Below, piece by piece: positions 1 through 7,275 of a DNA stretch of 64,000 bases. The notes beneath the pieces were generated by a model. It did not search any database. It was not told the origin of the DNA and saw only the letters and a program-made list of their open reading frames with translations. Each line of letters opens with the position of its first letter. Position 1 is the stretch's first letter. The stretch is from Candidatus Altimarinota bacterium. GTDB taxonomy: Bacteria > Patescibacteriota > Gracilibacteria > JAUYGZ01. The stretch is from NCBI GenBank assembly GCA_029233985.1, contig JARGOK010000001.1, positions 805,096 through 869,095 on the forward strand, in the 5' to 3' direction. Position numbers and translations under genes: made by a program.

Positions 1-259
1 CGGTGAAATCTACATGGCCAGGAGTGTCGATAATATTAATTTGATGATCATTCCAGAAGCAAGTTGTTGCAGCTGAAGTAATAGTGATTCCTCGTTCTCG
101 TTCTTGTTCCATCCAATCCATAGTAGCCTCTCCTTCATGTACTTCTCCTATTTTATGAGTTATTCCTGTATAAAGAAGGACACGTTCGGTACATGTGGTT
201 TTACCAGCATCAATATGGGCAATAATACCAATATTACGGACTTTTGAGAGATCTGACAT
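1..259 (-). CDS. fusA: Elongation factor G, N-terminal part (runs off the left edge)
   Basis: The minus-strand reading starts [20 protein letters not shown] and contains the G1 P-loop (AHIDAGKTT), the switch I segment ending RGITITSA and the G3 box DTPGH. This is the GTP-binding domain of the translocase that moves tRNA and mRNA through the ribosome in the cytoplasm. About 86 residues are inside the window and the rest lies to the left. EF-G is favoured over the related RF3, LepA and TypA because of the pattern [20 protein letters not shown]. No Shine-Dalgarno sequence precedes the ATG; the upstream stretch is pyrimidine-rich (CCCTTCTCCTC). It diverges from the VanW gene. Confidence 0.96.
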   Translation of the reverse strand, partial: MSDLSKVRNIGIIAHIDAGKTTCTERVLLYTGITHKIGEVHEGEATMDWMEQERERGITITSAATTCFWNDHQINIIDTPGHVDFT

Positions 260-407
260 GAGGAGAAGGGTTAGGGTGTAGGTTGTAGTGTATTCACTTT
301 TTGAGAGTTGAATGCTTTTTTTTGAATTTTAGCACGCAAGCTAGAAGAGTGTATGGACTTTGTGGCTTTTCGTCAAGGGAGAGGGCTTTCCTGTGCTTTT
401 GGCTGTA

Positions 408-455
408 TTGACAAAAATCTATAATGTTTGACAATAGTTAAAAACTATGTAATAA
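408..455 (+). promoter_or_regulatory. Candidate promoter of the VanW gene with duplicated TTGACA
   Basis: TTGACA occurs twice on the plus strand, at 408-413 and 428-433, 20 bp apart. The second copy is followed after 16 bp by TAATAA (450-455), an acceptable -10. The start codon follows at 487. The first copy has no -10 at normal spacing, so it may be part of an operator or coincidence in AT-rich DNA. Confidence 0.45.
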
Positions 456-486
456 TAATATGATATGTCAATAACCCACCTTTCTT

Positions 487-2337
487 ATGAAACGAGGAGC
501 CGCCAGCCGCTTTGTAGATGGCCTTTGGCCACAGAGAAGTGTCCATAATGTTGGGTTTTCGAGCTCTATAACGGGCTTGGGAAATATGGTTTATCTTTTA
601 GCAATAGCTGTTGCGCTGTTTTTTTTAGGCGTTTTTACTTTTCGATTTTACTCGCAACATTATTCACCATTACCTGTTGGAACGACCTTTATGGGTACGG
701 ATCTTTCAGGAATGGTTCGAGATGATTTAGAGGCTACAGTTGAGGGACTTTTGGCGCAGAAAGCTTTTCCAGATGTTCAAGTAGTGGTTGATTATGCTGA
801 TCGGCAGATTGTCTTTCCGTTTGATATGGAGAACTTAGGTTTTTCTTATGATGTGCGAGCTTCGGTCGACCAAATACTTTTAGAAGAAAGATCATTTTTA
901 GCAAGTGTGATTACCGATAAGCTCCATAAATCAGCCTTTGAACCAATTTTGATGCATGATGGAGCATTTTTAGAAGATGTTTTTGAGAAAATCACAAGGC
1001 TAGAGCAACCTATGAGACAGGCTTTGATTGATTTTGATGATGACTGGTTTGTTGTTCCAGAACAAATTGGTCTTGAATTTACACAATCTCAACAGCAGGA
1101 GCTCTATCAGCAACTTCTTCGACTTCAAGACCGCTTGAATGAAGAGTTTATACAAATCCCTGTTGAACTTGAACAAACGACACCGAGAATAACAGAACCT
1201 GAAGTTATGGCTTTATTTACTGAATTGCAGTTGGTTTCTCAGAGATCTGTGGAGTGGACACTGGATGGCGAGCGCTCAATATTGCGGTTATCAGAAAACC
1301 CTGACCTCTTGAGAATTGATATGGAGAAGAGAGAAGTTGTTTTGGATGAAGGAAAGTTGACCCTGTATGTGCAAGCGTTTGCTCGATCTTTTGATCGCGA
1401 ACCTGGCGAAGTATTGATTTCTGCTCCAGTAAAACAAGAAAAGGGACATTTTCAGAGCACTTTTGATGGCGATTTTCATGAAGGACGATCTGTTGATCAG
1501 AATCTGATGTATGAACAACTCTGGAAGGCTTTTTCTACTGATATGCCTTATCAGATAGTAGAACTGGCTTTTTCTACAGCACCTGTGAATATGGAAATGG
1601 CTGATCTTGGGCAGCTTTCACTTTTGTCGAAAGGACAGTCGAGTTTTGTATTGAGCCACAGTGAAGACCGAACCTTTAATGTGAAGAAAGGATTGGGGAA
1701 ATATAATGGAGTGGTTATACCGCAAGGATCAGAGTTTAGTTTCAATGATATTTTGGGGTATGTCCGGTATAAAGATGGTTGGAAGCCTGCTCTAGCGATA
1801 TTTGGTGGTGGTGGTGTTCAGCCTGTTCCGGGAGGGGGACTGTGTCAAGTATCGACAACGACGTATCGTGCTGCCATTCATGCTGGACTGCAGATTACTC
1901 AGAGAAAACCGCATAGCTTGGATGTATCGTATTATAGAGCATATGGAGATGGGATCGATTCAACGATTTACCCTCCAGAAGATATCGATCTACGGTTTGT
2001 AAATGATACACCAGGCCCGATCTTTGTTCGTACTTATACCGATGATGATGCTAAGGAGGCGTTTGTAGAGTTTTATGGAGTGGATGATGGGAGACGAGTG
2101 GAATTAAAACAGTTGGTAAATCGTCCCGTGAATCTAGAGCGTGAAGTTTTGTATACTGATGAGCTTCCTGAAGGTATTACTGAAGAGACTAAGCCGCGAC
2201 AGGGAAGGTATGTAGAATGGGAGTGGAAGATTTCACGTGGAGAAGAAGAGGAATATCGGAAAATTGAAACCTTGTATCCTGCACGAAAGCGAACTATTCG
2301 TATAGGAACGGGGCCTGCTCAACTGTCTTACCAATAA
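487..2337 (+). CDS. VanW-family membrane-anchored protein
   Basis: The 616-residue protein has one membrane segment near residues 31-55 and an extracellular remainder. The central part (about 60-380) looks like the putative peptidoglycan-binding repeats that commonly precede VanW domains. The VanW domain itself spans about 395-545 and is marked by GKYNGVVIPQGSEFSFND and by PGGGLCQVSTTTYRAA, the family's glycine-rich and Cys-containing core. A Glu/Arg-rich tail follows. VanW proteins have no established reaction; they occur with peptidoglycan and vancomycin-resistance genes in some bacteria and are common in Patescibacteria. A cell-envelope role is therefore inferred. The ATG at 487 follows a CCTTTCTT tract rather than a Shine-Dalgarno sequence. 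Confidence 0.9.
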   Translation: MKRGAASRFVDGLWPQRSVHNVGFSSSITGLGNMVYLLAIAVALFFLGVFTFRFYSQHYSPLPVGTTFMGTDLSGMVRDDLEATVEGLLAQKAFPDVQVVVDYADRQIVFPFDMENLGFSYDVRASVDQILLEERSFLASVITDKLHKSAFEPILMHDGAFLEDVFEKITRLEQPMRQALIDFDDDWFVVPEQIGLEFTQSQQQELYQQLLRLQDRLNEEFIQIPVELEQTTPRITEPEVMALFTELQLVSQRSVEWTLDGERSILRLSENPDLLRIDMEKREVVLDEGKLTLYVQAFARSFDREPGEVLISAPVKQEKGHFQSTFDGDFHEGRSVDQNLMYEQLWKAFSTDMPYQIVELAFSTAPVNMEMADLGQLSLLSKGQSSFVLSHSEDRTFNVKKGLGKYNGVVIPQGSEFSFNDILGYVRYKDGWKPALAIFGGGGVQPVPGGGLCQVSTTTYRAAIHAGLQITQRKPHSLDVSYYRAYGDGIDSTIYPPEDIDLRFVNDTPGPIFVRTYTDDDAKEAFVEFYGVDDGRRVELKQLVNRPVNLEREVLYTDELPEGITEETKPRQGRYVEWEWKISRGEEEEYRKIETLYPARKRTIRIGTGPAQLSYQ

Positions 2338-2540
2338 GAATTACTTCGTATTTTTTTACTGTTTGTTGCGATGGAAAACGATTTCTTTGATTTTTTGTAG
2401 GGGGATCAATGTCGCCCCAACTTTATCCGATCCCAGCCCTTAAATGAGGAACCACACATCAATACCCCGAATGACTAGAATATTCGTGTCATTCAGATGG
2501 GAAGGGTTCTTGAGTGTGGGATTCGGATCGATATTCGTTT
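2338..2540. other. Intergenic region between convergent genes
   Basis: This 203-bp gap separates the converging VanW and flavodoxin-fold genes. It contains an imperfect hairpin with arms GAATGAC (2469-2475) and GTCATTC (2488-2494). No U-tract follows on either strand, so I do not call it a terminator. No convincing coding sequence is present. Confidence 0.5.
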
Positions 2541-3194
2541 TTATGCTTTTTTACAGAGTAACTCTACTTTTTCGAGGTATTTTTTGTGGTCTGATTCGGA
2601 AAATTCTCGCTTGTCGATGTTGTAGAGCTCGTGAGTGGTGATATTTGTCAGGCCGCAAAAACGGAGGATATTTTGTTCAAGGACTTTGTGAGCACCGTTT
2701 CCAAAGACTCGTCGGCCGAGGGCTGGACCACCGTAGGTGCGGAAGATAAGGGCTTTTTTATCCCTTAAGTGACCATTTGCTGAATAAGGCTGCATCAGGT
2801 ATCGAAGCCCTGGTATGAAAGAAAGGATGTTGGCACCCCAAAGTTGCCAAGAAGGGACAGGCTTGAAGTTGTATGCGAATCCTGGAGTGAAGACGCGATC
2901 CATGAAGCCTTTGAGTCGTCCTGGCATGTTGTACCACCAGGTAGGGTAAATGAAGATCAGGGTTTTGGCTTTTTTGATTTTTTCCTGCATTTTCAAGACA
3001 TCTTTGTCTGTTTCATGAATACGTTCGCGGATACGGTTGTACTCGACTGGAGACAGGCAGGCGCTGAAGTTTTGTTTGTAGAGATCGATCACTTCAAAGT
3101 CCTTTCGCTTCTTTTTTAGGGTTTCGGTGATTCTGTTGAGTGTTTCACCGTTATGAGACTGGTGAGATGGGTGGCAAAAAATGATAACGATCAT
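2541..3194 (-). CDS. Flavodoxin-fold NAD(P)H oxidoreductase (quinone reductase / KefF-like)
   Basis: The 217-residue protein begins MIVIIFCHPSHQSHNGETL, a Rossmann-like first strand and FMN phosphate loop. It contains FIYPTWWYNMPGRLKGFMDR, the flavin-binding and dimer motif of the Flavodoxin_2 (NQO1/MdaB/KefF) family. The expected activity is two-electron reduction of quinones or related electrophiles with NAD(P)H in the cytoplasm. The reading frame extends upstream to an ATG at 3236, but family alignment and a T-rich tract directly before 3194 favour the internal start. It lies 113 bp downstream of the thioredoxin-like gene in the same direction. Substrate cannot be told from sequence. Confidence 0.88.
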   Translation of the reverse strand: MIVIIFCHPSHQSHNGETLNRITETLKKKRKDFEVIDLYKQNFSACLSPVEYNRIRERIHETDKDVLKMQEKIKKAKTLIFIYPTWWYNMPGRLKGFMDRVFTPGFAYNFKPVPSWQLWGANILSFIPGLRYLMQPYSANGHLRDKKALIFRTYGGPALGRRVFGNGAHKVLEQNILRFCGLTNITTHELYNIDKREFSESDHKKYLEKVELLCKKA

Positions 3195-3307
3195 AATTTT
3201 AAAAAAGGATAGTTTTAAGAGGATGGAGGCCTTCATTCTTTATCTTATTCCTTCTCCTTTAAGATGCCAGTAAAGGGGCTGTAGGACAGAGGTGCATTGT
3301 GTTTTGG

Positions 3308-3856
3308 TTATTTCCACTTGATGGAGCATCCTATCGACGGGTGTTGTTCTGAAGAGGGTGTTTCGCTGTTTAATAGTGCATCTATTGCTTCTTTGAGCTC
3401 TTCTTTTGTGACGTTTTCAGGTTCTTTCCAGTTGTCGTCTACGCGACCGTGATATGCTAATTTTTGGTTTTCATCAAAAACGTAGATGTCGGGAGTGCAT
3501 TGGGCTTGGTAGGCTTTTCCCACTGCTTGGTCTTCGTCGATGAGGTAGGGAAAGTTGATTCCCCATTCTTTGATAGTTGTCTTCATCATCTCGGGGCTGT
3601 CTTCTGGGTATTCTGCTGCGTCATTTGAATTGATTCCGATGAGTTGGACTTTGGAATTCTCATAATTGGCCTGGAGTGCAATGAGGCGTTCTTGGATGGC
3701 TTTGATGTATGGACAATGATTGCACATAAAGATAACGACAAGGGCTTTTCGGTCTTTGTAGTCTGATGAATCGTGTTGGTTTCCATCTGGATCAGGTAGA
3801 GAAAAAGGAATGAGATCTGAACCAAGTGGGAGGGAGAGTGATTCGAGGAGTGCCAT
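3308..3856 (-). CDS. Thioredoxin-like redoxin (AhpC/TSA-type fold, PRX_like1 group)
   Basis: The 182-residue cytoplasmic protein has a redoxin fold with the active-site motif CNHCPYIK (CxxC) near residues 45-52, and the cis-Pro region CTPDIYVFD. It ends GCSIKWK, a conserved tail of this redoxin group. It probably works as a thiol-disulfide oxidoreductase or peroxide-responsive redoxin; the partner is unknown. No signal peptide is visible, unlike TlpA/ResA-type periplasmic relatives. It appears to lead a two-gene unit with the flavodoxin-fold gene, and a promoter-like pair lies upstream. The ATG is preceded by CATTTTTTCCC, not a Shine-Dalgarno sequence. Confidence 0.88.
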   Translation of the reverse strand: MALLESLSLPLGSDLIPFSLPDPDGNQHDSSDYKDRKALVVIFMCNHCPYIKAIQERLIALQANYENSKVQLIGINSNDAAEYPEDSPEMMKTTIKEWGINFPYLIDEDQAVGKAYQAQCTPDIYVFDENQKLAYHGRVDDNWKEPENVTKEELKEAIDALLNSETPSSEQHPSIGCSIKWK

Positions 3857-3894
3857 GGGAAAAAATGTAAAACATAAAAGATGAAGGTGTTTTT

Positions 3895-3922
3895 ACTATA
3901 GGCTTGGTAGGAGAATTATCAA
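3895..3922 (-). promoter_or_regulatory. Candidate promoter of the thioredoxin-like gene
   Basis: On the minus strand TTGATA (3922-3917) is followed after 16 bp by TATAGT (3900-3895). Transcription would begin near 3888, about 30 nt before the ATG at 3856. Confidence 0.5.
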
Positions 3923-3952
3923 ATTTCAATTCTTGAATGAGCTATTGTTTTG

Positions 3953-4152
3953 TTGTGCAAAAGTAGAAAAGCTAGAGAGTTCCTAGTGATCCGGTGTTTT
4001 TATGAATCTTTGAGCATATGTATTGTGCAAAACTTGTTGATAAACTTGTTCCTGGGGTTTATTAATGTCCTGTTAAAATGAATATTCTGGCTTATATGTA
4101 AGTATATAAGGCTTTAGTAATAACTTTTTGTTTTGAACAATGTTCTGCACAA
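3953..4152. promoter_or_regulatory. Regulatory region of the SOUL-photolyase operon: repeats and dyads
   Basis: This non-coding stretch has several repeated elements. TTGTGCAAAA occurs at 3953-3962 and again at 4023-4032, exactly 70 bp apart, and the inverted core TGCACAA is at 4146-4152. A 20-bp dyad with 7-bp arms, CTTATAT-N6-ATATAAG, lies at 4091-4110. An 11-bp palindrome GAACAATGTTC lies at 4135-4145. A possible promoter is TTGATA (4037-4042), 17 bp, TATTAA (4060-4065). The dyads lie between this promoter and the start codon at 4202, where a repressor could act. The regulator is unknown. Confidence 0.4.
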
Positions 4153-4201
4153 TGAGTGATCCATGGAGGTGTGTTACACTCGAATTACCTTATTTTTTCT
4201 T

Positions 4202-4894
4202 ATGAAATTTTTTCAATTTTCAGTTTCAACCTTTATGGCTTTAGGAGTTTTTATTGGAATTCTTGCTGTCTTTTGGATTGCTTGGGGGTATTTTTCTATT
4301 CTTAATATTGAGATGCCGAAATATACAGTCCTTGAACAACGTGATGGATATGAAATTCGAGAATATGATGCCTATATCATTGCTGAAACAACTATTGATG
4401 GTGATTTTGAAAAGGGAATGAATAGTGGATTTATGGTGGTGGCTGATTATATCTTTGGGAATAATAAGAAAAATGAGTCGATATCGATGACAAGTCCTGT
4501 GAGTTCTGATGTTTCTGAAAGTATTGCTATGACTTCACCTGTCACCTCTGATTTGCTTGAGAATATTGCGATGACATCGCCTGTAGTCTCTGGAGAAACG
4601 GAAGGGAAACGGACGACAGCTTTTGTTATGCCTTCAAAATATTCTCTTGAAACACTACCTATTCCCAATAATGATGCGGTGAAAATTCGAGAAATTCCAC
4701 AACGAAAAGTCGCTGTCTATTCTTTTGGAGGGTGGTATCGGGCGAATTCTGTAGAGCAACGTCGTCAAGAGTTATTGAGTCTTTTGGATCGAGATGGTTT
4801 GAAGTATGGAAAGGTTTCATTTGCTGGATACAATCCTCCTTGGACACCCCCTTTTATGATGAGGAATGAAATTTGGGCTGAATTAGTTGATTAG
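4202..4894 (+). CDS. SOUL-family haem-binding-like protein, membrane anchored
   Basis: The 230-residue protein starts MKFFQFSVST with a hydrophobic segment at about 8-28, then the SOUL domain: MPKYTVLEQRDGYEIREYD, GDFEKGMNSGFMVVADYIFG, MTSPV motifs, FVMPSKYSLETLP and a C-terminal GYNPPWTPPFMMRNEIW. SOUL/HBP proteins bind haem or other tetrapyrroles; bacterial members have little direct functional evidence. The MTSPV segment, normally single, is present three times as tandem 14-residue units. An upstream ATG at 4163 is possible, but the ATG at 4202 sits after TATTTTTTCTT, the local start context, and gives a normal anchor. The photolyase gene follows after 9 nt, implying co-transcription. Confidence 0.87.
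   Translation: MKFFQFSVSTFMALGVFIGILAVFWIAWGYFSILNIEMPKYTVLEQRDGYEIREYDAYIIAETTIDGDFEKGMNSGFMVVADYIFGNNKKNESISMTSPVSSDVSESIAMTSPVTSDLLENIAMTSPVVSGETEGKRTTAFVMPSKYSLETLPIPNNDAVKIREIPQRKVAVYSFGGWYRANSVEQRRQELLSLLDRDGLKYGKVSFAGYNPPWTPPFMMRNEIWAELVD
4475..4600 (+). repeat. Three tandem 42-bp repeats inside the SOUL gene
   Basis: Three consecutive 14-codon units encode ESISMTSPVSSDVS, ESIAMTSPVTSDLL and ENIAMTSPVVSGET. The units share the protein core but differ at many third positions, so the expansion is old or maintained by selection rather than a fresh slippage event. Confidence 0.85.
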
Positions 4895-4903
4895 TGATTT
4901 TTT

Positions 4904-6265
4904 ATGATTTCATCACGAGTTCGAGACCTTAATAAAAAAGAAAAAGGAAATGGACCAGTGCTATTTTGGATGGATCGTGAACGACGCATGAGAGATAACT
5001 GGGCTTTGGTGAGAGCACAGCAATTAGCATTGGAGCTTGAGCGACCTTTGTTGGTGGTTTATGTTTTGCCGGCAGTTTTTTTGGATTCTGCATGGAGACA
5101 ACATCACTTTATGATAGAAGGCTTAAAGGAAGTTGAAATTGATTTGAAAAAGAAGCAGATTCCTTTTTCTGCAGTTCTTGGTGACCCTTCAGAACTGATA
5201 CCTGCTCTTGCTAAGAAACTTGATGCTGCAGCTGTGATTACAGACTTTTCTCCACTACGCGTGCCTCGAAAATGGAGAAGTCAGATTGCAAGACACTTAG
5301 CAGTTCGCTTTGAAGAAGTTGATGCCCGAAACATTGTTCCTTGTTGGCTCGCTTCTCCTAAACAAGAATATGGAGCGTATACTCTCCGTCCAAAAATCCA
5401 TAGAGCCTTGGAAGAATATTTAGATGATCTACAAACCGTAAAAAAACATCCATTTATTTGGTCTGGAAGGTTTGTTCGGACAGATTGGGATAAAATTGTG
5501 TCTGGTTTGCAGGTTGATAGAACAGTTGAGCCAATTGATTGGTTGAAGCCTGGTGAAAAAGCTGCTGTAAAAGTACTGAAGGTGTTTTTAGAAGAAAAGA
5601 AAAAAAACTACTCAATAAAGAGGAATGATCCTACTCAAGATGCTCTTTCCAATTTGTCGCCATATCTGCATTTTGGGATGATCAGTGCTCAACGCATAGC
5701 ACTTATGGCTGAGGGAATGGATGATTTTCTCGAAGAATTGATAGTTCGACGTGAGCTTGCTGACAACTATTGTTTTTATCAGCCATTTTATGATTCATTT
5801 AAAGGATTTCCAGAATGGGCACAAAAATCACTGAATGAGCATAGAGCTGATGAGAGGTCCCATGTCTATAGTGTGGAGCAATGGGAAAATGCTGATACTC
5901 ATGATGATCTGTGGAATGCTGCTCAGATGGAAATGGTGAGAACCGGAAAAATGCACGGCTACATGCGAATGTACTGGTGTAAAAAAATCTTAGAGTGGAC
6001 AAAAACACCTGAAGAAGCGCAAAAAATTGCGATTTATTTGAATGATAAGTATGAGCTTGATGGCAGAGACTCCAGTGGTTATGTGGGTATTGCTTGGAGT
6101 ATTGGTGGGTTGCACGATCGAGCGTGGACAGAGCGTGAAGTGTACGGGAAGGTCCGGTATATGAATGCTAATGGCTGTAAGCGAAAGTTTGATGTGAAGG
6201 CTTATATACAAAAGCACTTAGGTTCAGATCAAGCAGAGTTGTTTAAGCCAGATTTATGTAAGTAA
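4904..6265 (+). CDS. phr: Class II cyclobutane pyrimidine dimer photolyase
   Basis: This 453-residue flavoprotein repairs UV-induced cyclobutane dimers using blue light. Class II features are visible: the N-terminal VLFWMDRERRMRDNWAL block, DFSPLRVPRKW, and the C-terminal FAD domain with MHGYMRMYWCKKILEW and NDKYELDGRDSSGYVGIAW. The length fits the family. It is the second gene of the SOUL operon, starting 9 nt after the SOUL stop codon. Its last 23 bp overlap the convergent 87-aa membrane-protein gene. No antenna-binding claim can be made from sequence alone. The start follows GTGATTTTT, with no Shine-Dalgarno sequence. Confidence 0.95.
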   Translation: MISSRVRDLNKKEKGNGPVLFWMDRERRMRDNWALVRAQQLALELERPLLVVYVLPAVFLDSAWRQHHFMIEGLKEVEIDLKKKQIPFSAVLGDPSELIPALAKKLDAAAVITDFSPLRVPRKWRSQIARHLAVRFEEVDARNIVPCWLASPKQEYGAYTLRPKIHRALEEYLDDLQTVKKHPFIWSGRFVRTDWDKIVSGLQVDRTVEPIDWLKPGEKAAVKVLKVFLEEKKKNYSIKRNDPTQDALSNLSPYLHFGMISAQRIALMAEGMDDFLEELIVRRELADNYCFYQPFYDSFKGFPEWAQKSLNEHRADERSHVYSVEQWENADTHDDLWNAAQMEMVRTGKMHGYMRMYWCKKILEWTKTPEEAQKIAIYLNDKYELDGRDSSGYVGIAWSIGGLHDRAWTEREVYGKVRYMNANGCKRKFDVKAYIQKHLGSDQAELFKPDLCK

Positions 6266-6506
6266 AGAAGAGGCTGAGATAGACAATAAGGTAAAAGTTG
6301 TAGAAGGTTCTCATTTCTAAATATTCTTTGTCTTTTGGATAGATCTTTGTAAAAAGAGCCCATACTTCTTTAAAGAAAATGGGATTGATATTTATCCAAG
6401 CAGAGTCTGTTTTGTAGACTTTTTTTCTAAATCGGCTACGGAGTTGTGTGAGAGGAAGCCCCCATAAAAGAAGGCAAATGAGCAGGAACGTTTCGAAAGT
6501 CATCAT
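6243..6506 (-). CDS. Small two-segment membrane protein, function unknown
   Basis: The 87-residue protein begins [18 protein letters not shown] and has a second hydrophobic helix near its C-terminus ([17 protein letters not shown]), with a charged middle containing RSRFRKK and [13 protein letters not shown]. Its start ATG (6506-6504) overlaps the DUF1295 stop TGA (6505-6503) in an ATGA arrangement, which suggests translational coupling and supports it as a real gene. A much longer frame upstream exists but would run inside the methyltransferase gene and is not credible. The 3' end overlaps the photolyase gene by 23 bp. I recognise no family. Confidence 0.65.
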   Translation of the reverse strand: MMTFETFLLICLLLWGLPLTQLRSRFRKKVYKTDSAWININPIFFKEVWALFTKIYPKDKEYLEMRTFYNFYLIVYLSLFFTYINLA

Positions 6507-7264
6507 GAAAGTGGCCAGGGAGTAAAAATAGGGGTTTTTTTTGCATATTTTTGAAAAGCTTTGTTGTTTTTGTATTTCTCTTCGAGAAGAGGCACACCGG
6601 AGACATATCTGACGAGAAGTGTAATAGTGAGCGGTCCAATAACGACAGCAGGGTGACTCCCTGCAGAAAGAGCCATCAGAAATATTCCCCACCATAAAAC
6701 AGCTTCACCAAAGTAGTTTGGGTGTCGAGAATATTTCCACAGCCCTGTGGTCATGATTTCTCCTTCTTTTTTTGTTTTTACAAAATTTTTGAGTTGATAG
6801 TCCGCAATACTCTCAAACAGCCATCCTGTTGTCCATAACACAAGCCCTCCCCACATAAGTAGGGGATACTCGAGAGTCCTTGAGCTGTTTGTAGCTATAA
6901 TAGGAAGTGCTACGACAAGCATCAGAAAGCCTTGGAGCATGAAAACTTGAAAAAAACTTCTGAGGGTGAAGTGTTTCCAAGTCTTTCTCCAATTGGCATA
7001 TCGCCAATCCTCTGGTTTTCCAATATTTCGTTTTCCAATATGAACAGCCAGTCGCAGCCCCCAAAGACAGACAAGAGCCGTCGTGAGGGTTTGATGAAAG
7101 AGTTGTTCAGAGGCCCAATAACTCGAAAGAGCTATAATGATGAATCCAAGCCCCCAGCCAACATCTACAATACTGTTGTTTTTTATGATTTGAGCAATAA
7201 TAAATATTCCTGTCATATACAAAAAAATAATGACAGAGGACTGTAGTAAGGTTTCGAAAAACAT
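6503..7264 (-). CDS. DUF1295 / isoprenylcysteine-methyltransferase-like membrane protein
   Basis: The 253-residue polytopic membrane protein shows the DUF1295 (steroid 5-alpha-reductase-like C-terminal) signature [14 protein letters not shown] and an N-terminal segment [13 protein letters not shown], with several hydrophobic helices between. Related proteins include 3-oxo-5-alpha-steroid reductases and ICMT-type methyltransferases; the actual substrate is unknown but is probably a lipid. The start at 7264 ([10 protein letters not shown]) lies 11 nt after the upstream photolyase-family gene; the in-frame extension to 7432 would overlap that gene and is rejected. This is the only gene in the window that ends in TGA, as part of the overlap with the next gene. 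Confidence 0.87.
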   Translation of the reverse strand: MFFETLLQSSVIIFLYMTGIFIIAQIIKNNSIVDVGWGLGFIIIALSSYWASEQLFHQTLTTALVCLWGLRLAVHIGKRNIGKPEDWRYANWRKTWKHFTLRSFFQVFMLQGFLMLVVALPIIATNSSRTLEYPLLMWGGLVLWTTGWLFESIADYQLKNFVKTKKEGEIMTTGLWKYSRHPNYFGEAVLWWGIFLMALSAGSHPAVVIGPLTITLLVRYVSGVPLLEEKYKNNKAFQKYAKKTPIFTPWPLS

Positions 7265-7275
7265 TGTACAAAAGA

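Noticed and set aside
3195-3236. Longer start for the flavodoxin-fold protein (ATG at 3236)
   Set aside because: The extra 14 residues precede the conserved first strand, and the purine-rich AAAGGAGAAGG is too far from that ATG; the ATG at 3194 fits family and local start context.
4135-4145. LexA/DinR SOS box (GAACAATGTTC)
   Set aside because: The known Gram-positive box has four bases between GAAC and GTTC; here there are three. It is kept only as a generic palindrome in the regulatory region.
6243-6695. 150-residue version of the small membrane protein gene
   Set aside because: The extra N-terminal part lies inside the DUF1295 gene in another frame and is Cys/Arg-rich without features; the ATG at 6506 is the credible start.
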